From Symsagittifera roscoffensis (lineage: Eukaryota > Xenacoelomorpha > Acoela > Convolutidae), in contig NC_087062.1 of the NCBI RefSeq assembly GCF_963678635.1, forward strand, positions 42,484,395 through 42,548,394: DNA of 64,000 nt, written 5' to 3'. Numbering within the stretch: the stretch's first letter is position 1; each line of letters opens with the position of its first letter. The notes beneath the pieces are model-generated. The model worked only from the letters and a program-made list of their open reading frames with translations, was not told where the DNA came from and did no database searches. The translations under genes were made by a program, and so were the position numbers. Below are positions 23,101 through 34,431 of the stretch, piece after piece.

Positions 23101-24319
23101 CTCTGTTTCGGGGGGGGGGGGTCAAGCCGACGGGACATCAAGCCGACGAGGTTACAAGCCGAATCGTAAAATTAGAGACTTCAAGCCGAATATTTTCTTA
23201 TAAAGTTGTAAAATATGATTAATTTGAAAGTTTGATTGAAAAATTTTGGGATTTCATGATCTTTCTTCACTACCCCCAAATGCCCATGGCCTACCCCACC
23301 ATCTAAAATTGGGTGATTTAAAAACTTTTTTCCTTATGTCGATTCTGCTTGATTTTTTCAATTCTGCATTTATTAAATCTTGGCATTTACTAACAGTATC
23401 CAAGTTAATTGTAGTATGACGAGCCATATGAAAAAACTTAGGGAAAACATAAACTGACAGTGTTAATGATTTGACCCTCTGACAGTGTTAATGACTTGAA
23501 TTTACTAAGTGAAAATAACCCTCGATGTTTTTGAACTTGAGAACTCAACAGTTGCTCAATATTTTCATATTTTTGGGAAGTGTAAAACAGGACACCAAGT
23601 GTTTTTGTTTACTTGACTGCTTTATAGGGTGATAACTCAGGAATAGAAAATACATAATTTTTACTTATGCTTAATATCATTTGAGTTTCACAACTTTACA
23701 ATCATCACAACTTTGCAAAGGTCTTTTTTGATTCTATTACAGAATACATGGGCTAAAAATTTTGCGTCAGTATTCATGAGATTGATCGGGCGAAAATCTT
23801 GTACTGCCATAGCATTTTCAGATTTCGGGAGCAATCTGTATTGGGAGTTTTTCACAATGAGCAGATTGATTGAAAACTTTAGCTCAAATAAAAAAAAACC
23901 CATCCGTGAAAGTCTTATATAACCGAGATGTAAGGCCGCCTGGTCCAGGCGAGCTTTTCAAATTCAGTTTGTTTTTGCCAACTGAAATTTATCTTCTGTA
24001 AAACAAATTATAGCCATCATTCTCATTATTTTTGAGTTTAATTTTTGATAAAAACGTCATTAGTAGCTGCTCGGAGTCTGTTGTAAAACTTTTTGAAAAA
24101 ACTTTTGAAACATACTTTCGAAAATGATTAAGATTGTCCTCATCCGTATGATAAACGTTCTGATCCACTTGAAATCGCTTGATTGAGTTAATTGTGTTTT
24201 TTGAGGTGTATTGACTACAGAAACTTGGGCACACCCTCAAAAGTATAGCTGAGAGTTTTCTGAATTTTTCAAAAATCTGAAAAATCTTTTTCCTTGGAAA
24301 CTTTTTGATGATGTTCCAG
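19812..24319. repeat. 5.3-kb higher-order repeat, right copy
   Basis: Unit 3 plus the first kilobase of unit 4, in register with 14,500-19,008. The match ends where unit 2 has its APE deletion. Edges are approximate. Confidence 0.75.
20174..23271 (-). mobile_element. LINE-A tandem unit 3 (3.10 kb, no LINE-B)
   Basis: Near-identical to unit 1 at an offset of about 5,311. RT thumb at 20,432-20,235, RT N-terminal part at 20,944-20,702, APE at 21,913-21,671, ORF1 at about 23,100-22,255, G12 tract at 23,110-23,121. It has the shared RT-core deletion (near 20,575-20,600). Position 21,968 inside this unit's APE region is the left breakpoint of the 16.9-kb duplication. Confidence 0.9.
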
Positions 24320-25254
24320 CACCAAATGATGTTTTTTAATCAAACTCGGGTTCGGACCTTTTCCGCTAAGAATTCAATCTCTGAGAACATTTTCCTGATA
24401 CTTCAATAAATTAAGTTCTTTCTGATCTACACGCCTTTTGTTCTCTTGAATAAACTTCAGAAGGTCAAAAAAACTATGCTTAAAGTTGTCGTGTTGATTC
24501 TTTTTCAAAAAAAGTTTTCTAAATCTTCACGAACTCAGCTGGTGTTGTTTTTTAAAATTTTTTCATTTAATTTCCAGTAACTGGGGTCACGCTAATACAA
24601 GATATTTGGCTTAAAAAAAGTGTGTAGGAGAAAATGATCAGAGATTGATATTTGAGTGCTTTGCATAGAGTCATACTCTGTTTCGAAGTATGGTAAATCG
24701 TTTGATATTTGCATCATTTAACTTAGGTATTGAAGAACTGTTAATTTTGTCATAACTCAACGCATTAAAATCACCCGTCATTATAATTAAAAGTTTTTGG
24801 TTAAAAATCTGATGTTTTATTTCAGGGAATTCAAAGTTGCTTGGAAGGAAATTGGGTTTGCATAAACGTTGATAACAAACCAATCAAGTTGGACAAAATT
24901 TAACATTTGAAAACCTGTATTTGGAGTCATTATTTTGCAGGACTCAAATTTGATGATCATAATGTTAGAAAACAACCAGAATCAATTGAACCCGGTATAG
25001 AATCAAATGAAACATTGTATTTATCCAAAAACTCAGATGTATATTTTGTAATGTTTGATATTTTTGCTTCTTGAATGCACAAATTTAAACTGGAGGATTT
25101 TTTTTTAATTATGGACATTTTTTGATACGTGAGTGTAATTTAGCTGGATTCCCTATGCTTAAAATGTTAAGAGAGAAAATATTTGGTTTTTTGCACATAA
25201 AAATTTTGCTAAAACTTTCCTCCAACCAAGTCTTCTCCGTAGTTCTCCGTAATT

Positions 25255-27279
25255 ATCTGTCTTCTCCGTAATTATAAACAATCAAAAAAGACTGTTTATA
25301 AACTAGAAATCAGTCGGTTTTTACTGCTCTTTTTTCTTTATTTTCGCCTTTGATCTTTCTGACCTTCAAACTCTAAATGAAAATTCTCTAAAAACAAAAA
25401 AACAGTCGTTCAGATAGAGATTAATCTTAACTAGAAAATATATTCGAATTAAAACAAAACGTCCGTATATTATATTACCAAACCCTAAATTTGGAAAATT
25501 TCCTACATGTTTTATTCGAAAATCTGTAATAAAAAACCGAACTTGGCAAAAGAAAAAGACAACTACAGAAAAACAATTTAGAAGAAAAAGAAATTTATAG
25601 CTATTCAACCGAAAAAGAAAACTGTTTTGCAGAAAAATTATTCAGCAGAAAAATAAAATTATTTTGCAGAAAAAAGTTATTTTAGCAGAACATATTTATC
25701 AGCAGAAAAACAAGAACTCATTGCTTGATCGAATCAGACGAGCAAACAAAATAATTTTGGGAAAGGAAAAAAGAAACTTATGGGTGCAGAAAAAAGTTAT
25801 TCTGCAGAAAAAGGAAATAAATTAGCAGAAAAAGAAAGTTATCTCAGCAATAAATTAAATAATTTAGCAAAAAGACAGTATCTGAAGTCATTATCAAGTA
25901 CTGTCCTTCCAGTTACCAGTCAGTTGCATCCATTTTAAACAAGTCAAGCAAAAAACTTAGCCAAGAAGAATTTAATGGACTTCAAAAATCAGCATTATAC
26001 AAGAATTACTCCGATTTGTACGATCAAAAGGAAGATTATTTTAAAATATTGGAGTTTATCGAGAAAACATCGGAAGCAGACAAGGATGGCAAACTACAGT
26101 CAACATCGAAGAAAGCAAAAAAAGTAACAAAAACTGTGAGAAACTTTTTGCCTTTTCCTATACCAGAGGAGTGTGTAAATTTAAATTTGGGTTCAAGTAT
26201 AATTGCTAGGATAAAAACTGAAACTTTCCCCAATGATACGGTTGTTCATGCATACAGGAGTAGCTCCACTGAGGTGAAAATAAAAGTCCTTGACCAATAT
26301 AGTGAAAAAAAGTTTAAGTGTGTGATAATCCAAGATAGAATAAACTCCATCTTAAAAAAAATTTACTCAGCGGTTGATGAATTTAGCGCCAAATATGAAG
26401 AACTAATCGCTTGAATAACTGCAAATTTTTTGCCAGATTCTATTGTTATTTGCGAAATACCACCAATACTTAACAATGATGATGCTAATGACAACATTGA
26501 TCATTATAATCGTTTTCAGACTGAAATGTATGGTTCGATGACGTGATTTGAGTTGCTGAATCTAAACTCGAACATCAAAAGCTTGGAGAGGTATCAGAGT
26601 TTATATTTTGATACTATGCACCTGAACGATGAATTAAGTATACCATTTTTGCGCAATTGGCTCGGCTCATACGTGTTCAAACACTCAAGTAAACTCCCGA
26701 GGGTAAAACCAGCCCCTGATTATGCTGGAAAAGCAATTTCAACCAAAAATTGCTTTCCAATTATCAACATAATAATGTATATAGGTCTACCAATCGACCC
26801 TATAGTAACGATCGCATGCACCGATATGGCAGAAAAATTGGTCATGGCCGACAAACTGGTCAAAATAATTTCAACAACAACTCATGGGGCTGTGATAGTA
26901 ATTATAACCGTAATTTGACTCGTAACCAGCAGTCATATAACTACTCGCAAGGTTTTCATTATTAAGTAATGCTAGTTAGGACTATCTTTTTGATAAACGA
27001 CCGTTATTTGTAGTTTTAACTAAAACTGTTCTACAAAACGATATGCTGTTACTTTTTGTCTTAACTAGCATATCTGTCATCAGCTTCTGCGAAAGCGATC
27101 ATTTTGTAGCTTATAAGGTACTGAATAAAAAGAAAGGTAAGTATCTTTTTCCATGGGTTGCCACAATATACTCGAACAAATAATGCACAGTACTTAATAA
27201 TATAAGCTATTACTATTACAATTATTATACAAAAAACACAAACCAGACTTACAAAAATTAAAAAAGGTCACTTCATAAA
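25255..27279 (+). mobile_element. LINE-B copy B1 (5' half, ORF1 only; CR1/L2-like)
   Basis: Inserted in LINE-A after TTCTCCGTAATT, a site that is empty in the leftmost copy (13,831-13,841). It holds the 5' UTR with GCAGAAAAA repeats (about 25,620-25,860), ORF1 and the start of the ORF2 leader. It ends at the junction CATAAA|TTGGAGC shared with B2, B4 and B5, where ORF2 and adjoining LINE-A have been lost. Confidence 0.85.
26016..26965 (+). pseudogene. LINE-B ORF1 (SGNH/esterase-like), copy B1
   Basis: The upper half of ORF1 is open from 26,016 to a TGA at 26,412-26,414. The ATG used by sister copies reads AAG here (about 25,946). Downstream in the same frame is IVICEIPPILNNDDAND, and then an open piece (26,553-26,918) with SSKLPRVKPAPDY. 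The C-terminal tail, rich in Asn and Arg (26,750-26,965), is in a shifted frame. Confidence 0.75.
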
Positions 27280-30200
27280 TTGGAGCTTGGTTTTTGTGGG
27301 GACTGATTATTTGGATTTTTGGTTTCCTAAGTTGCACCAATCATCGTTATGACCTTTTTCCTGGCGTCCAGAAATCTTACATTTTTGACATTCATGTAGT
27401 GAAAGTATGTGAAACGAGATTTCTACACCTTCCCACAATTTAAAGTCATCCATTCTCGATTTGTAAGAACAGTCCGTCTGCTTTTTTTTTGTTCTTCGTT
27501 TTGCGTTGTAACTTCTGAAATCGCTCTTCCCGTGTAAACATAATGACCCGGTTCAGTTACGATACAGGTCTCACTTGGAATACAGAGCTATGAGTTATGT
27601 CTTCTGGCAATTGGAGAAACAATCTTGCTTCGATATCGTTGCATACATAAGGCATTCGACCATTTGATTTTGGCTAGTTTAGGGTAAAGGTTCTTGGTTC
27701 TATGATACCTTGGAAAGCATCCCATGGCAATTACCGTCCTATTAAGTAAATTGATTCCTTCGCTTTTGATGCTAATTATGAAGTGCTCTGCTTCGGGGGG
27801 GGGGGGGGGGGGGGTCAAGCCGACGGGACATCAAGCCGACGAGATTTCAAGCCGAATCGTAAAATTAGAGATTTCAAGCCGAATATTTTCTTATAAAGTT
27901 GTGAAATATGATTAATTTGAAATTTTGATTGAAAAATTTCGGAACTTTATGATCTTTCTTCACTACCCCCAAATGCCCATGGCCTACCCCACCATCTAAA
28001 ATTGGGTGATTTAAAAACTTTTTTCCTTATGTCGAGTCTGCTTGATTTTTTCAATTCTGCATTTAATAACTCTTGGCATTTACTAACAGTATCCAAGTTA
28101 ACTGTAGTGTGACGAGCCAATTGAAGAAACTTAGGGAGAACATAAACTGACAGTGTTAATGACTCGGCCCTCACAGATTTAATTAGTGAAATTAACCCAC
28201 GATGTTTTTGAATTTGAGAACTCAACAGTAGTTCAATATTTTCATTTTTTGGGAAGTGTAAAACAGGACACCAAGTATTTTTGTTTACTTGACTGTTTTA
28301 TAGGGTGATAACTCAGGTATAGAAAGCACTCAATTTTTACTTATGCTAATCATCATTTAAGTTTCACAACTTTACAATCATCACAACTTTGCAAAGGTCT
28401 TTTTTGATTCTATTACAGAATACATGGGCTAAAATTTTTGCGTCAGTATTCATGAGATTGATCGGGCAAAAATCTTGTACTGCCATAGCATTTTCAGATC
28501 TGTATTGGGAGTTTTTCACCATGAGCAGATTGATTGAAAACTTTAGCTGAAATCAAAGAAAACCCATCCGTGAAAGTCTTATATAGCCGAGATGTAAGGC
28601 CGCCTGGTCCAGGCGAGCTTTTCAAATTCAGTTTGTTTATAGTCAACTGAATTTCATCTTCTGTGAAGTAATTGTAGCCATCATTTTCATAATTTGCGAG
28701 TTTAGTTTTTGATAAAAACGTCATTAGTGGCTGATCGAAATCTGTTCTAAAACTTTTTAAAAAAAAATTTGAAAAATACTTTTGAAATTGATTAAGATTA
28801 TCCTCATCCGTATGATAAACGTTCTGATCCACTTGAAATTGCTTGATTGAGTTAATTGTTTTTTGAGGTGTATTGACTACAGAAATTCGGGCACACCCTC
28901 AAAAGTATAGCTGAGAGTTTTCTGAATTTTTCGAAAATCTGAAAAATCTTTTTCCTTGGAACTCTTTGACGATGTTCCAGCACCAAATGATGTTTTTCAA
29001 TCAAACTCGGGTTCGGACCTTTTCCGCTAAGAATTCAATCTCTGAGAACATTTTCATGATACTTCAATAAATTAAGTTCTTTCTGATCTACATGCCTTTT
29101 GTTCTCTTGAATAAACTTCAGGAGGTCAAAAAAATTATGCTTAAAGTTTTCGTGTTGATTCCTTTTCCGAAAAGTTTTTTAAATCTTCATGAATTAAGCT
29201 GGCGTTGTTTTTTTTAAAATTTCTTTGTTTAATTTTCAGTAACTGAGGCCACGCTGATACAAGAAAAACGGCCTGACAAAAGTCTGTAGGAGAAAATGAT
29301 CAGAGATTGATATTTGAGTGCTTTGCATAGAGTCATACTCTGTTTCGAAGTATGGTAAATCGTTTGATATTTGCATCATTTAACTTAAGTATTGAAGAAC
29401 TGTTAATATTGTCATAACTCAACGCATTAAAATCACCCGTCATTATAATTAAAAGTTTTTGGTTAAAAATCTGATGTTTTATTTCAGGGAATTCAAAGTT
29501 GCTTGGAAGGAAATTGGGTTTGCATAAACGTTGATAACAAACCAATCAAGTTGGACAAAATTTAACATTTGAAAACCTGTATTTGGAGTCATTATTTTGC
29601 AGGACTCAAATTTGATGATCATAGTGTTAGAAAACAACCAGAATCAATTGAACCCGGTGGTATGGAATCAAATGAAACATTGTATTTATCCAAAAACTCA
29701 GATGTATATTTTGGGAGGTTTGATATTTTTGCTTCTTGAATGCACAAATTTAAACTGGAGGATTTTTTTTTAATTATGGACATTTTTTGATACGTGAGTG
29801 TATTTTTAGCTGGATTTCCTATGCTAAAAATGTTAAAGGAGAAAATATTTGGTTTTTCGCACATAGAAATTTTGCTAAAACTTTCCTCCAACCAAGTCTT
29901 CTCCGTAGTTCTCCGTAATTATCCGTCTTCTCCGTAATTATAAACAGTCAAAAAAGACTGTTTATAAACTAGAAATCAGTCGGTTTTTTTGCTCTTTTTT
30001 CTTTATTTTCGCTTTTGATCTTTCTGACCTTCAAACACTAATTGAAAATTCTCTAAAAACAAAAATACGGTCGTTTAGATAGAGATTAATCTTTACTAGA
30101 AAGTTTATTCGAATTAAAACAAATGGTCCGTATATTATATTACCAAACCCTAAATTTGGAAAATTTCCTACATGTTTTATTCGAAAATCTGTAATAAAAA

Positions 30201-30605
30201 ACCGAACTTGGCAAAAGAAAAAGACAACTACAGAAAAACAATTTAGAAGAAAAAGAAATTTATAGCTATTCAACCGAAAAAGAAAACTGTTTTGCAGAAA
30301 AATTATTCAGCAGAAAAAGAAAATTATTTTGCAGAAAAAAGTTATTTTAGCAGAACATATTTATCAGCAGAAAAACAAGAACTCATTGCTTGATCGAATC
30401 AGACGAGCAAACAAAATAATTTTGGGAAAGGAAAAAAGAAACTTATGGTTGCAGAAAAAAGTTATTCTGCAGAAAAAGGAAATAAATTAGCAGAAAAAGA
30501 AAGTTATCTCAGCAATAAATTAAATAATTTAGCAAAAAGACAGTATCTGAAGTCATTATCAAGTACTGTCCTTCCAGTTACCAGTCAGTTGCATCCATTT
30601 TAAAC

Positions 30606-31621
30606 ATGTCAAGCAAAAAACTTAGCAAAAATGGACTTCAAAAATCAGCATTATACAAGAATTACTCCGATTTGTACGATCAAAAGGAAGATTATTGTAA
30701 AATAATGGAGTTTATTGAGAAAACATTGGAAGCAGACAAGGATGGCAAACTACAGTCAACATCGACGAAAGCAAAAAAAGTATCAAAAACTGTGAGAAAC
30801 TTTTTGCCTTTTCCTATACCAGAGGAGTGTGTAAACTTAAATTTGGGTTCAAGTAAAATTGCTAGGATAAAAACTGAAACTTTCCCCAATGATACGGTTG
30901 TTCATGCATACAGGGGTAGCTCCACGGAGGAGAAAAAAAAAGTCCTTGACCAATATTGTGAAAAAAAAATTTAAGTGTGTGATAATCCAAGATGGGACAA
31001 ACTCCATCTTAAAAAAAATTTACTCAGCGGTTGATGAATTTAGCGCCAAATATGAAGAACTTATTGCTTGAATAACTGCAAATTTTTCACCAGATTCGAT
31101 TGTTTTTTGCGAAATACCACCAATACTTAACAATGATGATGCTAAGGACAAAATTGATCTTTATAATCGTTTTCAGAATGAAATGTATGGTTCGACGACG
31201 GGACTTGAGTTGCTGAATTTAAACTCAAACATCAAAAGCTTGGAGAGGTATCAGAGTTTATATTTTGACACTATACACCTGAACGATGAATTAAGTATAC
31301 CATTTTTGCGCAATTGGCTCGGCTCATACGTGTTTAAACACTCAAGTAAACTCCCGAGGGTAAAACCAGCCCCTGATTATACTGGAAAAGCAAATTCAAC
31401 CAAAAATCGCTTTCCAATTATCAACATAATAATGTATATAGGTCTACCAATCGACCCTATAGTAACGATCGCATGCACCCATATGGCCGACAAACTGGTC
31501 ATGGCCGACAAACTGGTCAAAATAATTTCAACAACAACTCATGGGGCTGTGATAGAAATTATAACCGTAATCTGACTCGTAACCAGCAGTCATATAACTA
31601 CTCGCAAGGTTTTCATTATTA
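30606..31621 (+). pseudogene. LINE-B ORF1 (SGNH/esterase-like), copy B2
   Basis: Starts MSSKKLSKNGLQKSALYK at 30,606, a shortened version of the start seen in B3 and B6. It shows NLNLGSSKIARI, a serine-containing G-S-S block, and further on (in a second frame from 30,889) CVIIQDGTNSIL, matching the 'G-x-N' block of SGNH esterases. It has a frame change near 30,970 and the TGA at 31,069-31,071 common to all copies. The later part (31,183-31,575) continues to an Asn-rich tail ending at about 31,621. Confidence 0.75.
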
Positions 31622-31699
31622 AGTAATGCTAGTTAGGACTATATTTTTGATAAACGACTGTTATTTGTAGTTTTAACTAAAACTGTTCTACAAAACGAT

Positions 31700-32733
31700 A
31701 TGCTGTTACATTTTGTCTTAACTAGCATATCTGTCATCAGCTTCTGCAAAAGCGATCATTTTGTAGCTTTTAAGGTACTGAATAAAAAGAAAGGAAAGTA
31801 TCTTTTTCCATGGGTTGCCACAATATACTTGAACAAATATTGCACAATGCTTAATAATATAAGCTATTACTATTACAATTTTTATACAAAAAACACAAGC
31901 AAGACTTACAAAAATTAAGAAAGGTTCCTTCATAAAACTCTCCGAACATCAAGTGATATCCACCCAAATCCAGGAACCTTCATGGATTTCAGTCAAATAA
32001 AGAAAAAAATGGAAAACTACAACAACAACTTAAAATTACTACTCCTTACTTGTAGAAGTTTAGCTAGAAAGCGTTCAGATCTCAAACAACTTCAAAACTT
32101 TTAATGATAATACAATTTTTGGATTTTTCCGAGACATGGTTCAATGATACAAATGACGATAAACTATGGGCCATAGACAACGACAAACAAAAATTGATCC
32201 GATGTGATAGAACTTATGATCAAGTAAAAAAATTGAAGGGTGGAGGGGTCATGTTACTGGTTCCTAAAAAGTTAAGCCCAAAGGTAAGACATGACTTAAA
32301 CAATATGCACAAGAAGTATGATAGCATCTGGATAAATTTTAAACCCGGACTCATCAAAAATGATAGAATCACTCTATTAAACTTAGCCTACAATCCTCAA
32401 AGAAACAACAAAACAGACTTCTTAGAAGATCTAGCCAAATCAATTGACCATGCACAGTCATTTAATTCAAACCTAATTTTACTAGGAGATTTTAATCTCA
32501 ACTATCTCAACGGAGACGACAAACAGTCTTTAGATACAATCTTAATACCATATAATCTGGGCGTCACTAAGAAATTAACACCTACTCACTCAAAAGCACT
32601 AATTGACTCTATTGTCACCGACCTAAGCATAAAAGATCTAACAAATAATTCAATAGTATTCACACCACCAATTAAGACCGACCACCACCAAGCAACAACA
32701 TTCATAACAGAACTTAAGCTGAACACAACGTAA
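31700..32733 (+). pseudogene. LINE-B ORF2 N-terminal part: leader, 2A-like motif, APE (copy B2)
   Basis: ORF2 makes the endonuclease-reverse transcriptase. A hydrophobic, signal-like start (MLLHFVLTSISVISFC) opens at 31,700. DIHPNPG lies at 31,955-31,975, a 2A-like word. The APE begins KLLLLTCRSLARKRSDLKQL near 32,030 and continues in another frame as an open 209-codon stretch (32,104-32,733) with FSETWF, LLGDFNLNYL and TDHHQAT, matching the E-T, G-D-F-N and (S/T)-D-H signatures. The pieces lie in more than one frame, so the copy is inactive. Confidence 0.8.
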
Positions 32734-33099
32734 GACCAATCAAACGTAAAACATATGACACATCAGTTACTCGGATTACAAATTCAAACAAAAACTATCA
32801 GCTATAAAGGGAGAAGTTTCTATAGCAATAAAAATCCCGAAGTAAAGTTCGACATCTTCACATCTAACATTGCTGACACCATTAAGGAATGTGCCCCATA
32901 GAAGACTATTTTCATTTGCAACGACAAACCAAAGATAAAGTACGAAGATGATAAGTTTATTCCCCAAATGTTTAACTCGAAAAAAAGCGAACGCGAAAAA
33001 TGGAGTATAATAAACGATACAAGAAACTCAACAAATCTTCCCACCTCATTCCATTACTATGAAACTCTTTCGGCGATTTCATAACCAATAATTTACAGA

Positions 33100-34431
33100 T
33101 GGCGAACCTGCCTAATTACAAGTTCTCAAATCTTGGATGCTTTTATGAGAAAAATTCAAAAATCAGGCAAATTCCATCGACTTCTACATGCAACCTTCAA
33201 AATAAGAATAAATTTTCATTCCGATTCATCACATCAGCTAAATTTAAAAAAAAACACATAGTTTAAATTTTCGAAAAGCACCAGGTCCATCCAAAATTCC
33301 AGCCTGGGCATTGAAGGATGGCTGCAATGAAATATACACACATCTGACATTTCTATTCAATGAGTTTTTGAAAAACAAGACATATCCTTGCAAGCTCAAA
33401 AAAGCAATTGTCACACCAATATACAAAACAGAGGATCCAGAACTACCAGAAAATTATAGGCCTATCTCTATAACTGGGGCTCTCTCAAAAGTTTTTGAAA
33501 AATTGTTATATAAACAAATCAACGAATATCTGATATCCCAAAAATTACTAAGTAATACCCGATTTGGGTCCAAAACATCATATTCAACAATCGACGCTAT
33601 TCTTTATTACACTGAAGCATCCAGAAAGCAATAGTCAACAACAAAACTGTAGCATGTTCCTTACTGGATCTCTCTAAAGTATTTGATTCTTTTGATCAAA
33701 CTTATCTTAACCAGAAACTAAAAGGGTTAAACTTTTCCGAAGAAGCTATAGAAATGATCAAATCCTTTATCACCAACCGAAACCAGAAAACAAATGTTAA
33801 CAACACCAAATCCGATTGGATTGCACTTGAGCAGGGTGTCCCACAGGGCACTGTGTCGTTGGCCCTCTAAAATTTAATCTATACATTAACGATCTCAACA
33901 AACAAATTGACAAAACATGTAAAAAAGTTCAAAATGCGGGTAATACATTACTATTCTGTGAAAACCACGATCCACAAAAAGCTCCTAAATCCCTCGAAGC
34001 TAATTGCAGTCTGTTGTCAAATTATTTCTTAGAACACTCACTTCAGTTGAATGCAAAAAAAAACAGAACCCATCGTTTTCAGCAAAAAAAAAACATTCAA
34101 GGAAAAAGGATGAAGAGTATACTAGGAAAAATGTTAAATACTTAGGAGTAGTTCTCGAACAGTTTCTAACATTCCAAGATGAAATCAAAAAGATTCTCAG
34201 AGAAATGGCATGCGGAACAAAAACACTTCAATCAATCAAAAAGCCATCGCCAAAAAAACAAGACTCTTGAAAATGAATGCACTGGTAATTAGTCATTTGC
34301 ATTACCCAGCAATTCTTGTAAAAACGTGCTACGATCGTGCAAAATACGATTCATTTTCAGACTTGGAGCTAACACACAATATTTTGCCAACAACTCATGG
34401 GGCTGTGATAGTAATTATAACCGTTATCTGA
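33100..34431 (+). pseudogene. LINE-B ORF2 reverse transcriptase, copy B2
   Basis: Pieces at 33,311-33,634 (IPAWALKDG upstream, VTPIYKTEDPELPENYRPIS) and 34,004-34,270 carry RT landmarks in separate frames. The catalytic position reads NAGN (33,933-33,944) instead of YADD. A 34,210-34,431 stretch crosses the rearrangement at 34,387, so its last residues derive from ORF1 sequence. Compare with the uninterrupted copy B6. Confidence 0.8.

Larger units (their letters stand above)
23272..27963 (-). mobile_element. LINE-A tandem unit 4 (4.69 kb, carries LINE-B copy B1)
   Basis: RT thumb and N-terminal RT part (24,240-23,989; RPINLMNTDAKFL at about 23,850-23,770) carry the shared core deletion. The APE piece is at 24,883-24,671 and is a distinct subtype from units 1 and 3 (VCYQRLCKPNFLPSNFE). 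LINE-A stops at about 25,254 where LINE-B begins, and resumes inside ORF1 at 27,280. A G20 tract (27,795-27,814) is the longest in the window. The first 1 kb resembles unit 2 (offset about 5,311). Confidence 0.9.

Noticed and set aside
26412-26414. TGA as a reassigned sense codon
   Set aside because: The host frame from 60,147 offers no evidence of reassignment, and one shared founder change explains the common TGA in LINE-B.
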